The notes beneath the pieces were generated by a model that made no database searches, was not told the DNA's origin, and saw nothing but the letters and a program-made list of their open reading frames with translations. Shown here one piece after another: positions 7,716 through 17,065 of a stretch of DNA of 64,000 nt. Made by a program: the position numbers and the translations under genes. The DNA lies in the NCBI GenBank assembly GCA_945874225.1, contig CAMCFT010000013.1:30753-94752 (forward strand), in the 5' to 3' direction. Each line of letters opens with the position of its first letter. The stretch's first letter is position 1. Source of the DNA: Flavobacterium psychrophilum. GTDB lineage: Bacteria > Bacteroidota > Bacteroidia > Flavobacteriales > Flavobacteriaceae.

Positions 7716-9817
7716 ATGTTAATTAAAAATACATACCCCAAAATTCTACTCTTGATACTTTCATCAAGTATTTTTTTTTTGTTCTTTATTTAGTCCTTTA
7801 TGGATATACTATTCAGGTTGAAAATCAAGTGTATAAGACTTCGAATGAGCAGTTTGCTAGCGAAGTAAATAATTTATTGGTTTTAGATTCAAAACCAATA
7901 CTGGTTGCTATAAACAATGATTCCAATTGGGATGAGTTTGTAAGTTTTATAAAAACGAAAGATGTTAAGTGGTATAATGAAACAATTGGAAATGAGCTTG
8001 ATATTTATGATGTGGATTATTTAGGAGCTTATGACATTAGTGGGAATTTTATCATTCGTGTTGCTTCTCCCCAAATAAAAGCAATTGATTTTATTCCGAA
8101 ACAAGAGATGTTTAAACTTAATAAATTGGGTTTGAATCGATTTTACATGAATATTCCGGAAGGAACCATTGAAGTTGTTGGCGCATCAATTCATCCATCT
8201 AATGATCCATTAAAAAATAAGACAAAACCTTCGGGTTATTTTTTTGTAGCACGTCTTTTAGATTCTAATTTCATCAATAAATTAGAGAAATTAACAAACT
8301 CAGAAGTAAAATTTATTAAGAATGTACAGTTATCGGAATTAGAAGATCACCATACTTTTGCAACAATTGATTTAGAAGATTATAATGGTAAATTAGCAAA
8401 CAAATTGTTTTTCAAAAGAAATTTTGAAGTTTATTTTGAAAACACGATAAATATATTGTACCTAATTTTCATTGCATTTTTTATAAATTTATTGGCTAAT
8501 TTAATTTTCTCAAGAAAATGGATATTTTATCCTTTGGATTTAATCAAAAAAGTTCTTGAAACGGGTGATAAAAAAGCAATACAAGAATTAAAAGGCACAA
8601 CAGGCGAGTTTCGATATATTGGGAACCTTTTTGAAGAAAATAATAACCAAAAAATAGAGTTAGTTAATGCTAAACTGAAAGCAGAAGAAGGAGAAAGGCT
8701 AAAATCATCATTTCTTGCAAATTTGTCTCACGAGATTAGAACTCCAATGAATGCGATTAATGGTTTTACGGATTTGCTTATTAATACTAAATTGAAAAAG
8801 AAAGAAAAATTAGAGTATTTGAAAGTTATTGAAAAAAGTGGTGAAAATTTGATTTCCATTATTGATGATCTTATTGAAATGTCTAAAATTGAATCCAATC
8901 AGATTACTCCTCATTATTCGACAATAAATTTAGAATCTTGTATGAGTGAATTGTACGAAACTATTAATATAACAATTCCTAATTCTAAAAAAATTGATTT
9001 TAAAGTTATTCGAAATCTCAAGTCTAAAAGTCATAATATTATCACGGATGAAACTAAATTAAAACAAGTTATTGTAAACTTAGTTAATAATGCCATTAAA
9101 TTTACTCATAAAGGGTTTGTTACTTTTGGATATGAAATCGATGAAGAAAATGCCAAAATAATTTTTAGAATTGAAGATACAGGCTTGGGTATTGATAAAA
9201 AGAATCATAAATATATTTTTGATCGGTTCAAACGAGTAGATAGTGATATGTCTATTGAAGCTGGAGGCTTAGGATTGGGATTGTCAATAACTAAGGCTTA
9301 TGTTGATATGTTGGGAGGTGAAATCTCTTTAGAATCTGAAGTTGAAAAAGGATCTCTTTTTTTATTTTCAATTCCTTTAAAATATGGAATTCCTGAAGAT
9401 GTTTTAGGGGAAGACTTCAAATTTTCTGAAATCCATAAGGGAGATGATAGTGGCACTATTCTAGTTGCTGAAGATGACAATCTTAATTTTTTATTGCTTC
9501 AGAAAATAATTCAAACTGCTAATTTTAAAGTAATTAGGGCGGTTAATGGTCAAGAAGCTGTGGATTTTTGTATTGCTAATTCAGACATTGATTTGGTTCT
9601 CATGGATATAAAGATGCCAATTATGAATGGTTTTGAAGCATTGGAAAGAATCAAGGAAATTAGGCCAGAATTGACTATTATTGCCCAAACGGCCTTTTCT
9701 TCAAATGATGATGAAGCAAAAATATATAAAGCTGGATTTAATGGTTATTTAACAAAACCATTAAAAAGAGAAAAATTATTTAAAATGATTAATGACGTTT
9801 TTCGAAATAAAAAATAA
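7716..9817 (+). CDS. Hybrid sensor histidine kinase with CHASE4-like sensor and receiver domain; N-terminal frameshift
   Basis: The uninterrupted frame begins at GTG 7829 (662 residues), but the true start is probably ATG 7716. From 7716 the sequence encodes MLIKNTYPKILLLILSSSIF, a membrane helix, which breaks in a T10 tract (7771-7780) and continues one frame back as FFVLYLVLYGYTIQVENQ. Using GTG-based numbering: the CHASE4-like sensor (NNDSNWDEFVSFI, VDYLGAYDISGNFI) covers about 1-200, a second membrane helix about 208-227, HisKA has His301 in NLSHEIRTPMNAI, the ATPase has DTGLGIDKKN and GGLGLGLSITKAYV, and the C-terminal receiver has VAEDDN and the phosphoacceptor Asp in DLVLMDIKMP. No DNA-binding output domain is present. 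It stands alone after the radical SAM gene. Confidence 0.8.
7771..7780 (+). repeat. T10 homopolymer at the kinase frameshift
   Basis: Ten consecutive T bases sit inside the first membrane helix. Reading from ATG 7716 ends at TAG 7791-7793, while a T11 tract would join this reading to the kinase frame. The site could be a phase-variable tract, a slippage site, or a sequencing error. Confidence 0.6.
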
Positions 9818-9875
9818 TTATTTCTAGAAATATTAATAGATTTAAAGAGGATGAATTTCTTATTCGCTCTTTGTA

Positions 9876-9974
9876 TAAAAATGATTTAATTAAATATTCA
9901 TTGGAAATTTTCGAATTTTTTTAAGTTCAAAACATATGGATATTTTGAGGGATTTTGGGCTGTTAGTTTTATGA
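9876..9974 (+). pseudogene. Remnant of the 3' end of the upstream radical SAM gene
   Basis: The last 17 codons read SSKHMDILRDFGLLVL then stop, matching the C-terminus YSKPVNTLRDFGLLVL of the 5279-7507 gene. At the DNA level the run encoding LRDFGLLVL is almost identical. Just upstream, NDLIKYSLEIFEFF resembles SDYETHLEDFELFW but is one base out of frame. It is therefore a decayed second copy of that gene's tail, now on the far side of the histidine kinase. It has no start and cannot make a protein. Confidence 0.65.
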
Positions 9975-10079
9975 TAAAAAATATTTTCATATAACTATAT
10001 TAATTTAGCAAAAAAACTTACCTTTTTCATCTACGAAAACGTTTTCTTTGACTAATTTTGTATTCTAAAATAATTGCAA

Positions 10080-10565
10080 ATGAGTATTCGTTATAAAGTA
10101 AACGTTAATGATACTTTTCCGTTTGATTTCGAGAAAGAAAGTATCTCACAATTAGATGCAGTAAGTGTGGAAACCAATAAATTTCATATCCTGCATCAAA
10201 ATCTCCCCTACAAAGCTGAAATTGTCGTTTCAGATTTCAATCAAAAAAAATATACAGTTAAGGTGAATAACAACACTTATAATGTTGCTATTTCAAATCC
10301 ATTGGACACCTTGATTAAAGAAATGGGTTTTGAGGTTGGAATAGCAAAGCAGATTAATGTTATTAAAGCGCCAATGCCCGGATTAATCCTTGAAATTAGC
10401 GTTGTCATTGGTCAGACAGTAAAAGAAAACGATAATTTATTGATCCTTACTGCAATGAAAATGGAAAATAGTTTCCTTTCTCCTCGGGAAGGAGTTATAA
10501 AATATATTGCGATTAGTGTTGGAGATTCAGTGGTAAAAGGGGATTTATTAATTGAATTTGAATAG
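10080..10565 (+). CDS. Biotin carboxyl carrier subunit of an acyl-CoA carboxylase
   Basis: A 161-residue protein whose C-terminal 70 residues form a biotinyl domain: APMPGLILEI at 97, and the biotinylation motif AMKM with Lys127, then REGVIKYIAISVGDSVVKGD. The N-terminal half is poorly conserved. ATG 10080 is preferred over the in-frame TTG at 10074. A -7-like box TAATTTTG lies at 10053-10060. It starts an operon with the biotin carboxylase (3 bp gap) and carboxyltransferase (3 bp gap), so the biotin is presumably carboxylated by the former and used by the latter. Confidence 0.88.
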   Translation: MSIRYKVNVNDTFPFDFEKESISQLDAVSVETNKFHILHQNLPYKAEIVVSDFNQKKYTVKVNNNTYNVAISNPLDTLIKEMGFEVGIAKQINVIKAPMPGLILEISVVIGQTVKENDNLLILTAMKMENSFLSPREGVIKYIAISVGDSVVKGDLLIEFE

Positions 10566-10568
10566 TTT

Positions 10569-12011
10569 ATGAAAAAAATATTAGTTGCCAATAGAGGAGA
10601 AATTGCCGTCAGGGTAATGAAAACTGCTCAAAAAATGGGAATAAAAACAGTCGCTGTTTATTCAACTGTCGACAGGAATGCACCTCACGTAAAATTTGCC
10701 GATGAAGCCGTTTGGATTGGTGAATCACCATCCAATCAATCCTATTTATTAGGAAGTAAAATTATTGAAGTTGCCAAAGCTTTAAACGTAGATGCTATTC
10801 ATCCGGGTTATGGATTTCTTAGTGAAAATGCTGAATTTGCTCAAGAGTGTGAATTGAACAATATTATTTTTATTGGTCCCAAATCAAGAGCCATTGAAAT
10901 AATGGGAAGTAAACTGGCCGCTAAAGATGCGGTTATGAAATACAACATCCCAATGGTACCCGGAGTAGATCATGCCATTACGGATATTGATGAGGCTAAG
11001 AAAACTGCCAATATAATTGGTTTTCCTATTTTGATTAAAGCCTCAGCAGGCGGAGGCGGAAAAGGAATGCGTGTGGTAGATAAAGAAAGCGAGTTTGAAT
11101 CCCAAATGAACAGAGCTATCAGTGAAGCCATTGCGGCTTTCGGGGATGGTTCGGTTTTTATAGAAAAATATGTAGCCTCATCAAGACATATTGAAATCCA
11201 GATTATGGCAGACAGTCATGGCAATGTATTGTATTTATTCGAAAGAGAATGCAGTATTCAGCGTCGCCATCAAAAAGTGATTGAAGAAGCTCCTTCTTCG
11301 GTATTGACTCCGGAAAAACGTAAAATGATGGGGGAAGCGGCAGTTCTTGTTGCTAAATCTTGTGATTATCTTGGAGCCGGAACAGTAGAATTTTTATACG
11401 ATGAAAATGACAATTTTTATTTTCTGGAAATGAATACCCGTTTGCAGGTGGAACATCCTGTTACCGAATGGATTTCAGGAGTTGATTTGGTCGAAATGCA
11501 AATCAGAGTGGCTCGCGGCGAAGCATTAACCATAAAGCAAGAAGATTTAAAGATAAAAGGTCATGCTATGGAATTGCGCGTGTATGCCGAAGATACTTTG
11601 AATGACTTTTTGCCTAGCGTTGGACATTTGGATGTATACCAATTGCCCGTGGGCGAAGGCATTCGCGTAGATAATGGTTTTGAGCAAGGAATGGATATTC
11701 CTATTTATTATGATCCAATGTTGTCTAAATTGATTACCTACGGAAAAACAAGGGAAGAATCGATTGCATTAATGTTAAAAGCAATTGAAAACTACAAGAT
11801 TGAAGGGGTGGAAACCACTTTGCCTTTCGGGAAATTTGTTTTCGAACATGAAGCTTTCCGTTCTGGAAAATTTGACACCAACTTTGTAAAAAAATATTAC
11901 TCCCCAGAAACATTAAAAATTCAAAAGGCTAAAGAGGCTGAAATAGCGGCTCTCTTAGCATTGAAACAGTATTTTGAAGATCAAAAAGTTTTACGTTTAC
12001 CAATTCAATAA
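10569..12011 (+). CDS. accC: Acyl-CoA (acetyl/propionyl-CoA) carboxylase, biotin carboxylase subunit
   Basis: A 480-residue protein of the AccC/PccA biotin-carboxylase family. Visible landmarks are ILVANRGEIAVRVMKTA at the N-terminus, the ATP-grasp glycine loop KASAGGGGKGMRVV near 157, the bicarbonate/biotin site RECSIQRRHQKVIEEAPS near 226 and FLEMNTRLQVEHPVTEW near 288. It carboxylates the biotin on the carrier protein using ATP and bicarbonate. The length fits a stand-alone subunit without its own biotin domain, matching the separate carrier gene just upstream. Confidence 0.93.
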   Translation: MKKILVANRGEIAVRVMKTAQKMGIKTVAVYSTVDRNAPHVKFADEAVWIGESPSNQSYLLGSKIIEVAKALNVDAIHPGYGFLSENAEFAQECELNNIIFIGPKSRAIEIMGSKLAAKDAVMKYNIPMVPGVDHAITDIDEAKKTANIIGFPILIKASAGGGGKGMRVVDKESEFESQMNRAISEAIAAFGDGSVFIEKYVASSRHIEIQIMADSHGNVLYLFERECSIQRRHQKVIEEAPSSVLTPEKRKMMGEAAVLVAKSCDYLGAGTVEFLYDENDNFYFLEMNTRLQVEHPVTEWISGVDLVEMQIRVARGEALTIKQEDLKIKGHAMELRVYAEDTLNDFLPSVGHLDVYQLPVGEGIRVDNGFEQGMDIPIYYDPMLSKLITYGKTREESIALMLKAIENYKIEGVETTLPFGKFVFEHEAFRSGKFDTNFVKKYYSPETLKIQKAKEAEIAALLALKQYFEDQKVLRLPIQ

Positions 12012-12014
12012 ACC

Positions 12015-13556
12015 ATGGAAGATAAAATCAAAATCTTAAACGATAAAATTGCTCAGGCTCATTTGGGTGGAGGATTAAAACGCATCCAAAAGCAACACGA
12101 AAAGAAAAAATTAACAGCCAGAGAACGGGTTGATTATTTATTGGATGAAGGCTCATTTGAAGAAATTGGCATGTTGGTTACCCACCGTACCACCGATTTT
12201 GGGATGGAAAAAGAACTCTATTATGGCGATGGAGTTATCACAGGATACGGAACCATAAGCGGACGATTGGTCTATATTTTTGCTCAGGATTTCACGGTTT
12301 TTGGAGGTGCCTTGTCAGAAACACACGCTGAAAAAATCTGTAAAGTTATGGATATGGCAGTCAAAATGGGTGCGCCTTTTATTGGACTTAACGATTCTGG
12401 AGGAGCAAGAATTCAGGAAGGGGTTCGCTCTCTAGGAGGTTATGCTGATATTTTTTATCGAAATGTTCAGGCATCTGGTGTAATTCCGCAAATTTCTGCT
12501 ATCATGGGGCCTTGTGCAGGTGGAGCTGTTTATTCTCCTGCTATGACTGATTTTACGATGATGGTTGAAGGCACCAGTTATATGTTTGTAACTGGACCAA
12601 ATGTGGTGAAAACTGTGACCAATGAAACCGTAACTTCGGAAGAATTAGGTGGAGCTAGTGCGCATTCAACCAAGTCAGGTGTAGCACATTGTACTTCTGC
12701 CAATGATGTAGAATGTTTAGAAGATTTAAAACGTTTGTTGAGTTATTTGCCACAAAGCAATAAAGAAACTCCAAAACAATTGCCATATATTTTAGCCGAT
12801 GAAATGAGAATGAAATTAGCTACAATAGTTCCTGATAATGCAAACAAACCGTATGATATGCACGAAGTAATCTCCGGAATTATCGATGAAGATTCGTTTT
12901 TTGAAATTCATAAAAATTATGCCGAAAATATTATTGTAGGATTTGCCAGATTAGCAGGAAGAAGCGTGGGAATTATTGCCAATCAGCCTATGTTTTTGGC
13001 AGGCGTGTTGGGAGTGAAAAGTTCTAGAAAAGCGGCTCGGTTTACTCGATTTTGTGATTGTTTTAATATTCCTTTATTGGTCTTGGTTGATGTTCCCGGA
13101 TTTTTGCCTGGTACTGATCAGGAATGGGAAGGTATTATTGTTCATGGTGCAAAATTATTGTACGCTTTAAGCGAAGCTACTGTGCCAAGAGTTACCGTAA
13201 TTACAAGAAAAGCATATGGTGGAGCTTATGATGTAATGAATTCAAAACACATTGGCGCTGATATGAATTTTGCCTGGCCAACGGCTGAAATTGCAGTTAT
13301 GGGAGCCAAAGGAGCCTCAGAAATTATCTTCAAAAAAGAAATCAGTGAAGCCGAAGACCCAGCTGCCAAACTTTTGGAAAAAGAAAGCGAATATGCTGAT
13401 TTGTTTGCCAATCCATATACTGCAGCCCAACGAGGTTTTGTCGATGAGGTAATCTTACCGCAAGACACCAGACGTAAATTGATAAAGGCATTTAGGATGC
13501 TTGAAAATAAAGTAAGTGTAGCGCCTATCAGGAAACACGGAAATATTCCCTTGTAA
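12015..13556 (+). CDS. pccB: Acyl-CoA carboxylase carboxyltransferase subunit, propionyl-CoA type
   Basis: A 513-residue carboxyltransferase with fused N- and C-crotonase-like halves, as in PccB and MmdA. Key stretches are [20 protein letters not shown] near 30, [19 protein letters not shown] near 129, [17 protein letters not shown] near 164 and [16 protein letters not shown] near 356. It moves the carboxyl group from biotin to the acyl-CoA. The PccB-like architecture favours propionyl-CoA as substrate, since acetyl-CoA carboxylase in these bacteria normally has separate AccA and AccD. The operon ends with a strong terminator. Confidence 0.88.
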   Translation: MEDKIKILNDKIAQAHLGGGLKRIQKQHEKKKLTARERVDYLLDEGSFEEIGMLVTHRTTDFGMEKELYYGDGVITGYGTISGRLVYIFAQDFTVFGGALSETHAEKICKVMDMAVKMGAPFIGLNDSGGARIQEGVRSLGGYADIFYRNVQASGVIPQISAIMGPCAGGAVYSPAMTDFTMMVEGTSYMFVTGPNVVKTVTNETVTSEELGGASAHSTKSGVAHCTSANDVECLEDLKRLLSYLPQSNKETPKQLPYILADEMRMKLATIVPDNANKPYDMHEVISGIIDEDSFFEIHKNYAENIIVGFARLAGRSVGIIANQPMFLAGVLGVKSSRKAARFTRFCDCFNIPLLVLVDVPGFLPGTDQEWEGIIVHGAKLLYALSEATVPRVTVITRKAYGGAYDVMNSKHIGADMNFAWPTAEIAVMGAKGASEIIFKKEISEAEDPAAKLLEKESEYADLFANPYTAAQRGFVDEVILPQDTRRKLIKAFRMLENKVSVAPIRKHGNIPL

Positions 13557-13571
13557 AAAGGATTAAAATTT

Positions 13572-13599
13572 AAAAACCACCTATATTAGGTGGTTTTTT
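13572..13599. terminator. Intrinsic terminator of the carboxylase operon (probably bidirectional)
   Basis: An 11-bp perfect stem, AAAAACCACCT paired with AGGTGGTTTTT around a 5-nt loop, is flanked by A and T runs. It lies between the convergent carboxyltransferase and aldehyde dehydrogenase genes, so it can serve both strands. Confidence 0.85.
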
Positions 13600-13630
13600 G
13601 TTTTAATCTTTGTAGGCATATAATATCCAT

Positions 13631-15013
13631 TTATTTCTTCCAATCGCCTCTCAAATGGTAGGCTTTTGGTTTGGTAAAAGCGCGAATGCCTGTATGAGAA
13701 AGTGTAGCTCCAAAACCGGAATTTTTACGTCCAGACCAAGGCAAAGCTGGTGAAACGCGATCGCAACAATTCCAATAGCCTGTTCCAGAATTTACTTTTG
13801 AAAGAATATTTTCAGCACGTTTTTGAGAACTTGAATAAACAGATGCTGTTAATCCATAATCGGTGTCGTTCATCAAATGAATGGCTTGTTCGTCATCCTG
13901 AACTTTCATAATCCCGATAATTGGACCAAAGGATTCTTCCTGCATCACGAGCATATCGTTGGTTACATTAGTTAAAACCGTTGGTTCAAAATAGTTGCCA
14001 GGTTTGTTGATTCGCTTTCCCCCACATTCTAATTTTGCTCCTTTTGCCAAGGCATCTTTTACTTGATTTTCTAATATTTCTACTTGTGCGGGTCTTGTTA
14101 ATGCACCTAAATACACTCCTTCTTCTGTTGGTGCACCCGCTTTCCAAGATTTTACTTCTTCTACAAAAGCTTGAACATAAGTGTCATAATTTTTCTGCTG
14201 AACGTATATGCGTTCCACTGAACAACAACTTTGTCCGTTGTTGTAAAACGCTCCGTCGGCAGTGCCAATGGCAATATTTTTTACATCTTCCACATCGTCA
14301 GTTACATAAAGAGGATCTTTGCCACCCAATTCAATTTGGCACGGAACCATTTTTGACGCTACTTTTTCGTAGATAGATTGTCCAGTTTTATAGGAACCGG
14401 TAAAGAAATAACCGTCAAAATCCATTTCTAATAATGTGGCTCCTATGTTTCCTTTTCCAATGGCAATTTCAAAAACATTGGAGGGAACTCCGGCTTCCAA
14501 AAGTAATTTTCGGATTTCTAGTCCTGTTAAACTTGAAAATTCGGAAGGTTTATACATCACTGAATTTCCAGCTAAAAGGGCAGGAACAATCACGTTGATT
14601 CCTACCAAATAGGGATAATTCCAGGCCGAAATATTACAAATTACACCAAGCGGTTCATAAACGATTTTTTCGCCCATTCCGTCTTGTTCCATCATATATT
14701 CGTCGGCAAGATACTTTCCTGCATTACTGCAAAGCCACGCAATTCGGGCTCTTCCTCCATTGATTTCGTTTCGGGATTGTTGGGTGGGTTTGCCCACTTC
14801 GGAAGTTAAAACTTGAGCAAGATTTTCGATATTTGATTCCAATAAATCGTGGAATTTCATTATAATTTCTCGTCTTTGCTCCACTGTTTTGGCATGCCAA
14901 TCCAGTTGTCCTTGCTTTAAATTATTAAATTTTTCAGACAAACTGGCTTCGTTGTCCTTGTTTATTTTTGCTATTTCCTCGCCTGTTGCGGGATTGATTA
15001 TTGCTAGTTGCAT
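13631..15013 (-). CDS. Aldehyde dehydrogenase of the gamma-glutamyl cluster (PuuC-like role)
   Basis: A 460-residue NAD(P)-dependent aldehyde dehydrogenase. It has SAWNYPYLVGINVIVPALLAGN near 129, the general base Glu228 in QIELGGKDP and catalytic Cys263 in NNGQSCC. Its start overlaps the stop end of the amidotransferase-like gene by 10 bp, so the two are translationally coupled. In this context the likely substrate is a gamma-glutamylated amino aldehyde, giving gamma-glutamyl-glycine if the pathway starts from ethanolamine, or gamma-glutamyl-GABA if it starts from putrescine. Substrate assignment is inferred from neighbours only. Confidence 0.85.
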   Translation of the reverse strand: MQLAIINPATGEEIAKINKDNEASLSEKFNNLKQGQLDWHAKTVEQRREIIMKFHDLLESNIENLAQVLTSEVGKPTQQSRNEINGGRARIAWLCSNAGKYLADEYMMEQDGMGEKIVYEPLGVICNISAWNYPYLVGINVIVPALLAGNSVMYKPSEFSSLTGLEIRKLLLEAGVPSNVFEIAIGKGNIGATLLEMDFDGYFFTGSYKTGQSIYEKVASKMVPCQIELGGKDPLYVTDDVEDVKNIAIGTADGAFYNNGQSCCSVERIYVQQKNYDTYVQAFVEEVKSWKAGAPTEEGVYLGALTRPAQVEILENQVKDALAKGAKLECGGKRINKPGNYFEPTVLTNVTNDMLVMQEESFGPIIGIMKVQDDEQAIHLMNDTDYGLTASVYSSSQKRAENILSKVNSGTGYWNCCDRVSPALPWSGRKNSGFGATLSHTGIRAFTKPKAYHLRGDWKK

Positions 15014-15672
15014 ATTTTGTCTATTAAAGCTGTTCTAATATTTTTGCTGAACGGACTTTCTAAATCGCCCATTCTTTCGGGGTGCCATTGTACCGCTAAA
15101 ATAAATTCTTTGGCGGGATTTGCAGATTCTATTACTTCGATAACTCCATCTTCGGAATAGGCAACAGCTTTCAAATCAGCCCCCAAATTTTCAATGGATT
15201 GATGATGGGCACTGTTGACTTCGCCAGATTCCTTTTTTACAATCGAGTAAAACAAGGAGTCTTTTTCTACTTGAATTGAATGTGTTTTGTCTTCTGTTCC
15301 TTTTTTGTGAATTTCGTTTTGAGTTTCTCCGTTGTCTAAATGCAAACTACCCCCTTTGAAAATATTAATGAGTTGCAAGCCTCGGCAAATTCCCAAAACT
15401 GGTTTTTTCTCCTGCAAGGCTTTCGCCAAAACTGCCATTTCAAAAGCATCACGTGCTGCATTGAATTTTTCAGGGGCATTAGCATAATCCACTTTTTCAT
15501 TGGGTTCCATATCAATACCGCCAGTAAGCACGACTGCATCGCAATTTGAAACATCTTCTAAATTGTTTTTTACATAAGAAAGTTCCACAATTTCAATGTT
15601 GACATCGTTTCCTTTTACCCATCGAGGATAGTTGTGGTAATTAGTTTCGGAAAATGTTACTCCTATTTTCAT
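15004..15672 (-). CDS. Gamma-glutamyl hydrolase, class I glutamine amidotransferase-like (PuuD/C26 family)
   Basis: A 222-residue class I amidotransferase fold with the full triad: Cys96 in GICRGLQLINIF, His197 and Glu199 in VQWHPER. GGIDMEPNEK near 51 is the family's loop after strand 2. PuuD-type enzymes cleave gamma-glutamyl amides, such as gamma-glutamyl-GABA, to glutamate plus the amino acid. It lies in the same-strand cluster after the ligase and alcohol dehydrogenase and overlaps the aldehyde dehydrogenase, so it most likely performs the last, glutamate-releasing step of that pathway. Confidence 0.85.
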   Translation of the reverse strand: MKIGVTFSETNYHNYPRWVKGNDVNIEIVELSYVKNNLEDVSNCDAVVLTGGIDMEPNEKVDYANAPEKFNAARDAFEMAVLAKALQEKKPVLGICRGLQLINIFKGGSLHLDNGETQNEIHKKGTEDKTHSIQVEKDSLFYSIVKKESGEVNSAHHQSIENLGADLKAVAYSEDGVIEVIESANPAKEFILAVQWHPERMGDLESPFSKNIRTALIDKICN

Positions 15673-15719
15673 TTAAATTTCTTTAAGCTTAATTCTTCGA
15701 AGCTTTGCTTCGATTTGTT

Positions 15720-15864
15720 TTTTTGCCACAGATTTCACATATTTTCACAGATCTTACTTCGTCAGTTCGACCTTTGGTCTCGGGTCACGAATTTTCACAA
15801 ATTTCTCCTTTTAATATTAAAAAATCTGTGTTAATCCGCTTTATCCGTGTCATCCGTGTGCCAT
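15720..15864. repeat. Dispersed intergenic repeat with CTGTG/ATCCGTG units
   Basis: The 194-bp gap between the hydrolase and the alcohol dehydrogenase holds no gene. It contains repeated short units (CACAGAT-type at the left; AATCTGTGTT, AATCCG, ATCCGTG, ATCCGTG at the right). Similar units recur at 41071-41122 and 42595-42647. Such degenerate repeats are common between flavobacterial genes; the function is unknown. Confidence 0.5.
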
Positions 15865-15866
15865 TT

Positions 15867-17003
15867 TTAAAGAGCCTCTAAATATAATTTTTTAAAATCT
15901 TCTCTACTTACCGGTTTTGGATTGTTTGGATGTGCAAAATCTTCAATTGCCAAATCAGACAACGTTTCGATATGTTCCAATTTTACCCCAATAGCACTCA
16001 ATTTATGAGGAATATTTATTTTGGTATTCAAGTCGAATAGATATTGTACAACAGCTTCACCGGTGTCTTTTTTCAGTCCAAGAGTCTGAGCAATTCTTTT
16101 GAATTTATCTTCGTTTCCTGCAATATTGAAACGCATTCCATAAGGAATTGCAACGGCATTTGCCAATCCGTGGTGCGTGTCCAAAAGGGAAGAAAGCGGA
16201 TGCGCCATCGAATGCACAACTCCAAGTCCTTTCTGGAAAGCGATTGCTCCCATCATCGAACCCAACAACATTTTAGAACGAGATTCAATATCAGGATTAT
16301 TGGTGGCTTTTTCCAAAGATTCACTTATTAATCGCATTCCTTCAAGAGCAATTCCATCGCAAATTGGATGGTAATTTTTTGCCAACAATGCTTCCATATT
16401 ATGTGTCAAAGCGTCCATTCCAGTTGCTGCGGTAATAAATCCAGGCAATGCCAATGTGAGTTCAGGATCTGCAAAAACGATTGCTGCCAACAGTTTTGGA
16501 GAAAATAATATCTTTTTTTGGTGTGTTTCATCATCCGAAATAATGGCGCTTCTTCCTACTTCGCTTCCTGTTCCAGCTGTTGTTGGAATTGTGATTAAGG
16601 TAGGAACATCATTGGTAATATAAATATCTCCACCTATTAAATCGTCGTATTTAAAAAGGTCTTCGCGGTGGTTGATTCGCAAAGCAATGGCGCGTGCCAC
16701 ATCTAAACCAGCTCCTCCGCCTATGCCAATAATACAATCACATTTGGCATTATCATAAGCGTCACCACCTTTATAAACGTCTGATTTTACAGGGTTTTTA
16801 TGAATGTCATAAAACACTTCTGGTTCAAAACCTGCTACCTGTAAATCGGCTATAATGGTTTTAAAAAACGGAAGAACTGCCACATTTGGGTCGGTTGCTA
16901 CTAAAGGTTTTTTGAAGCCATTTTTCTTCAAATATTCGGGTAATTCTTTGATTACTCCAGCTCCAAAACGTATCGTTGTTGGAAAATTAAATTGTGAAAT
17001 CAT
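15867..17003 (-). CDS. Iron-containing (group III) alcohol dehydrogenase
   Basis: A 378-residue Fe-ADH. The nucleotide-binding loop is IIGIGGGAGLDVARAIALR near 91, with GGAGLD in place of the usual GGSPID. PTTAGTGSEVG follows near 139. The four metal ligands are all present: Asp and His in MDALTH, His in MAHPLS and His in THHGLAN. Fe-ADHs oxidise primary alcohols with NAD. Between a glutamine-synthetase-like ligase and an aldehyde dehydrogenase, its likely job is to oxidise the hydroxyl group of a gamma-glutamyl amino alcohol. No alcohol dehydrogenase is needed in the putrescine (Puu) version of the pathway, which makes its presence telling. Confidence 0.88.
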   Translation of the reverse strand: MISQFNFPTTIRFGAGVIKELPEYLKKNGFKKPLVATDPNVAVLPFFKTIIADLQVAGFEPEVFYDIHKNPVKSDVYKGGDAYDNAKCDCIIGIGGGAGLDVARAIALRINHREDLFKYDDLIGGDIYITNDVPTLITIPTTAGTGSEVGRSAIISDDETHQKKILFSPKLLAAIVFADPELTLALPGFITAATGMDALTHNMEALLAKNYHPICDGIALEGMRLISESLEKATNNPDIESRSKMLLGSMMGAIAFQKGLGVVHSMAHPLSSLLDTHHGLANAVAIPYGMRFNIAGNEDKFKRIAQTLGLKKDTGEAVVQYLFDLNTKINIPHKLSAIGVKLEHIETLSDLAIEDFAHPNNPKPVSREDFKKLYLEAL

Positions 17004-17007
17004 ATTA

Positions 17008-17040
17008 ATTTTAGATTTAGGATTTTAGATTTAGGATTTT
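17008..17040. repeat. Short tandem repeat, 14-bp unit
   Basis: ATTTTAGATTTAGG is repeated twice perfectly, followed by a partial third copy, in the 62-bp gap between the ligase and alcohol dehydrogenase genes. Confidence 0.7.
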
Positions 17041-17065
17041 ACACATCAAATTCTAAATCACTGTT

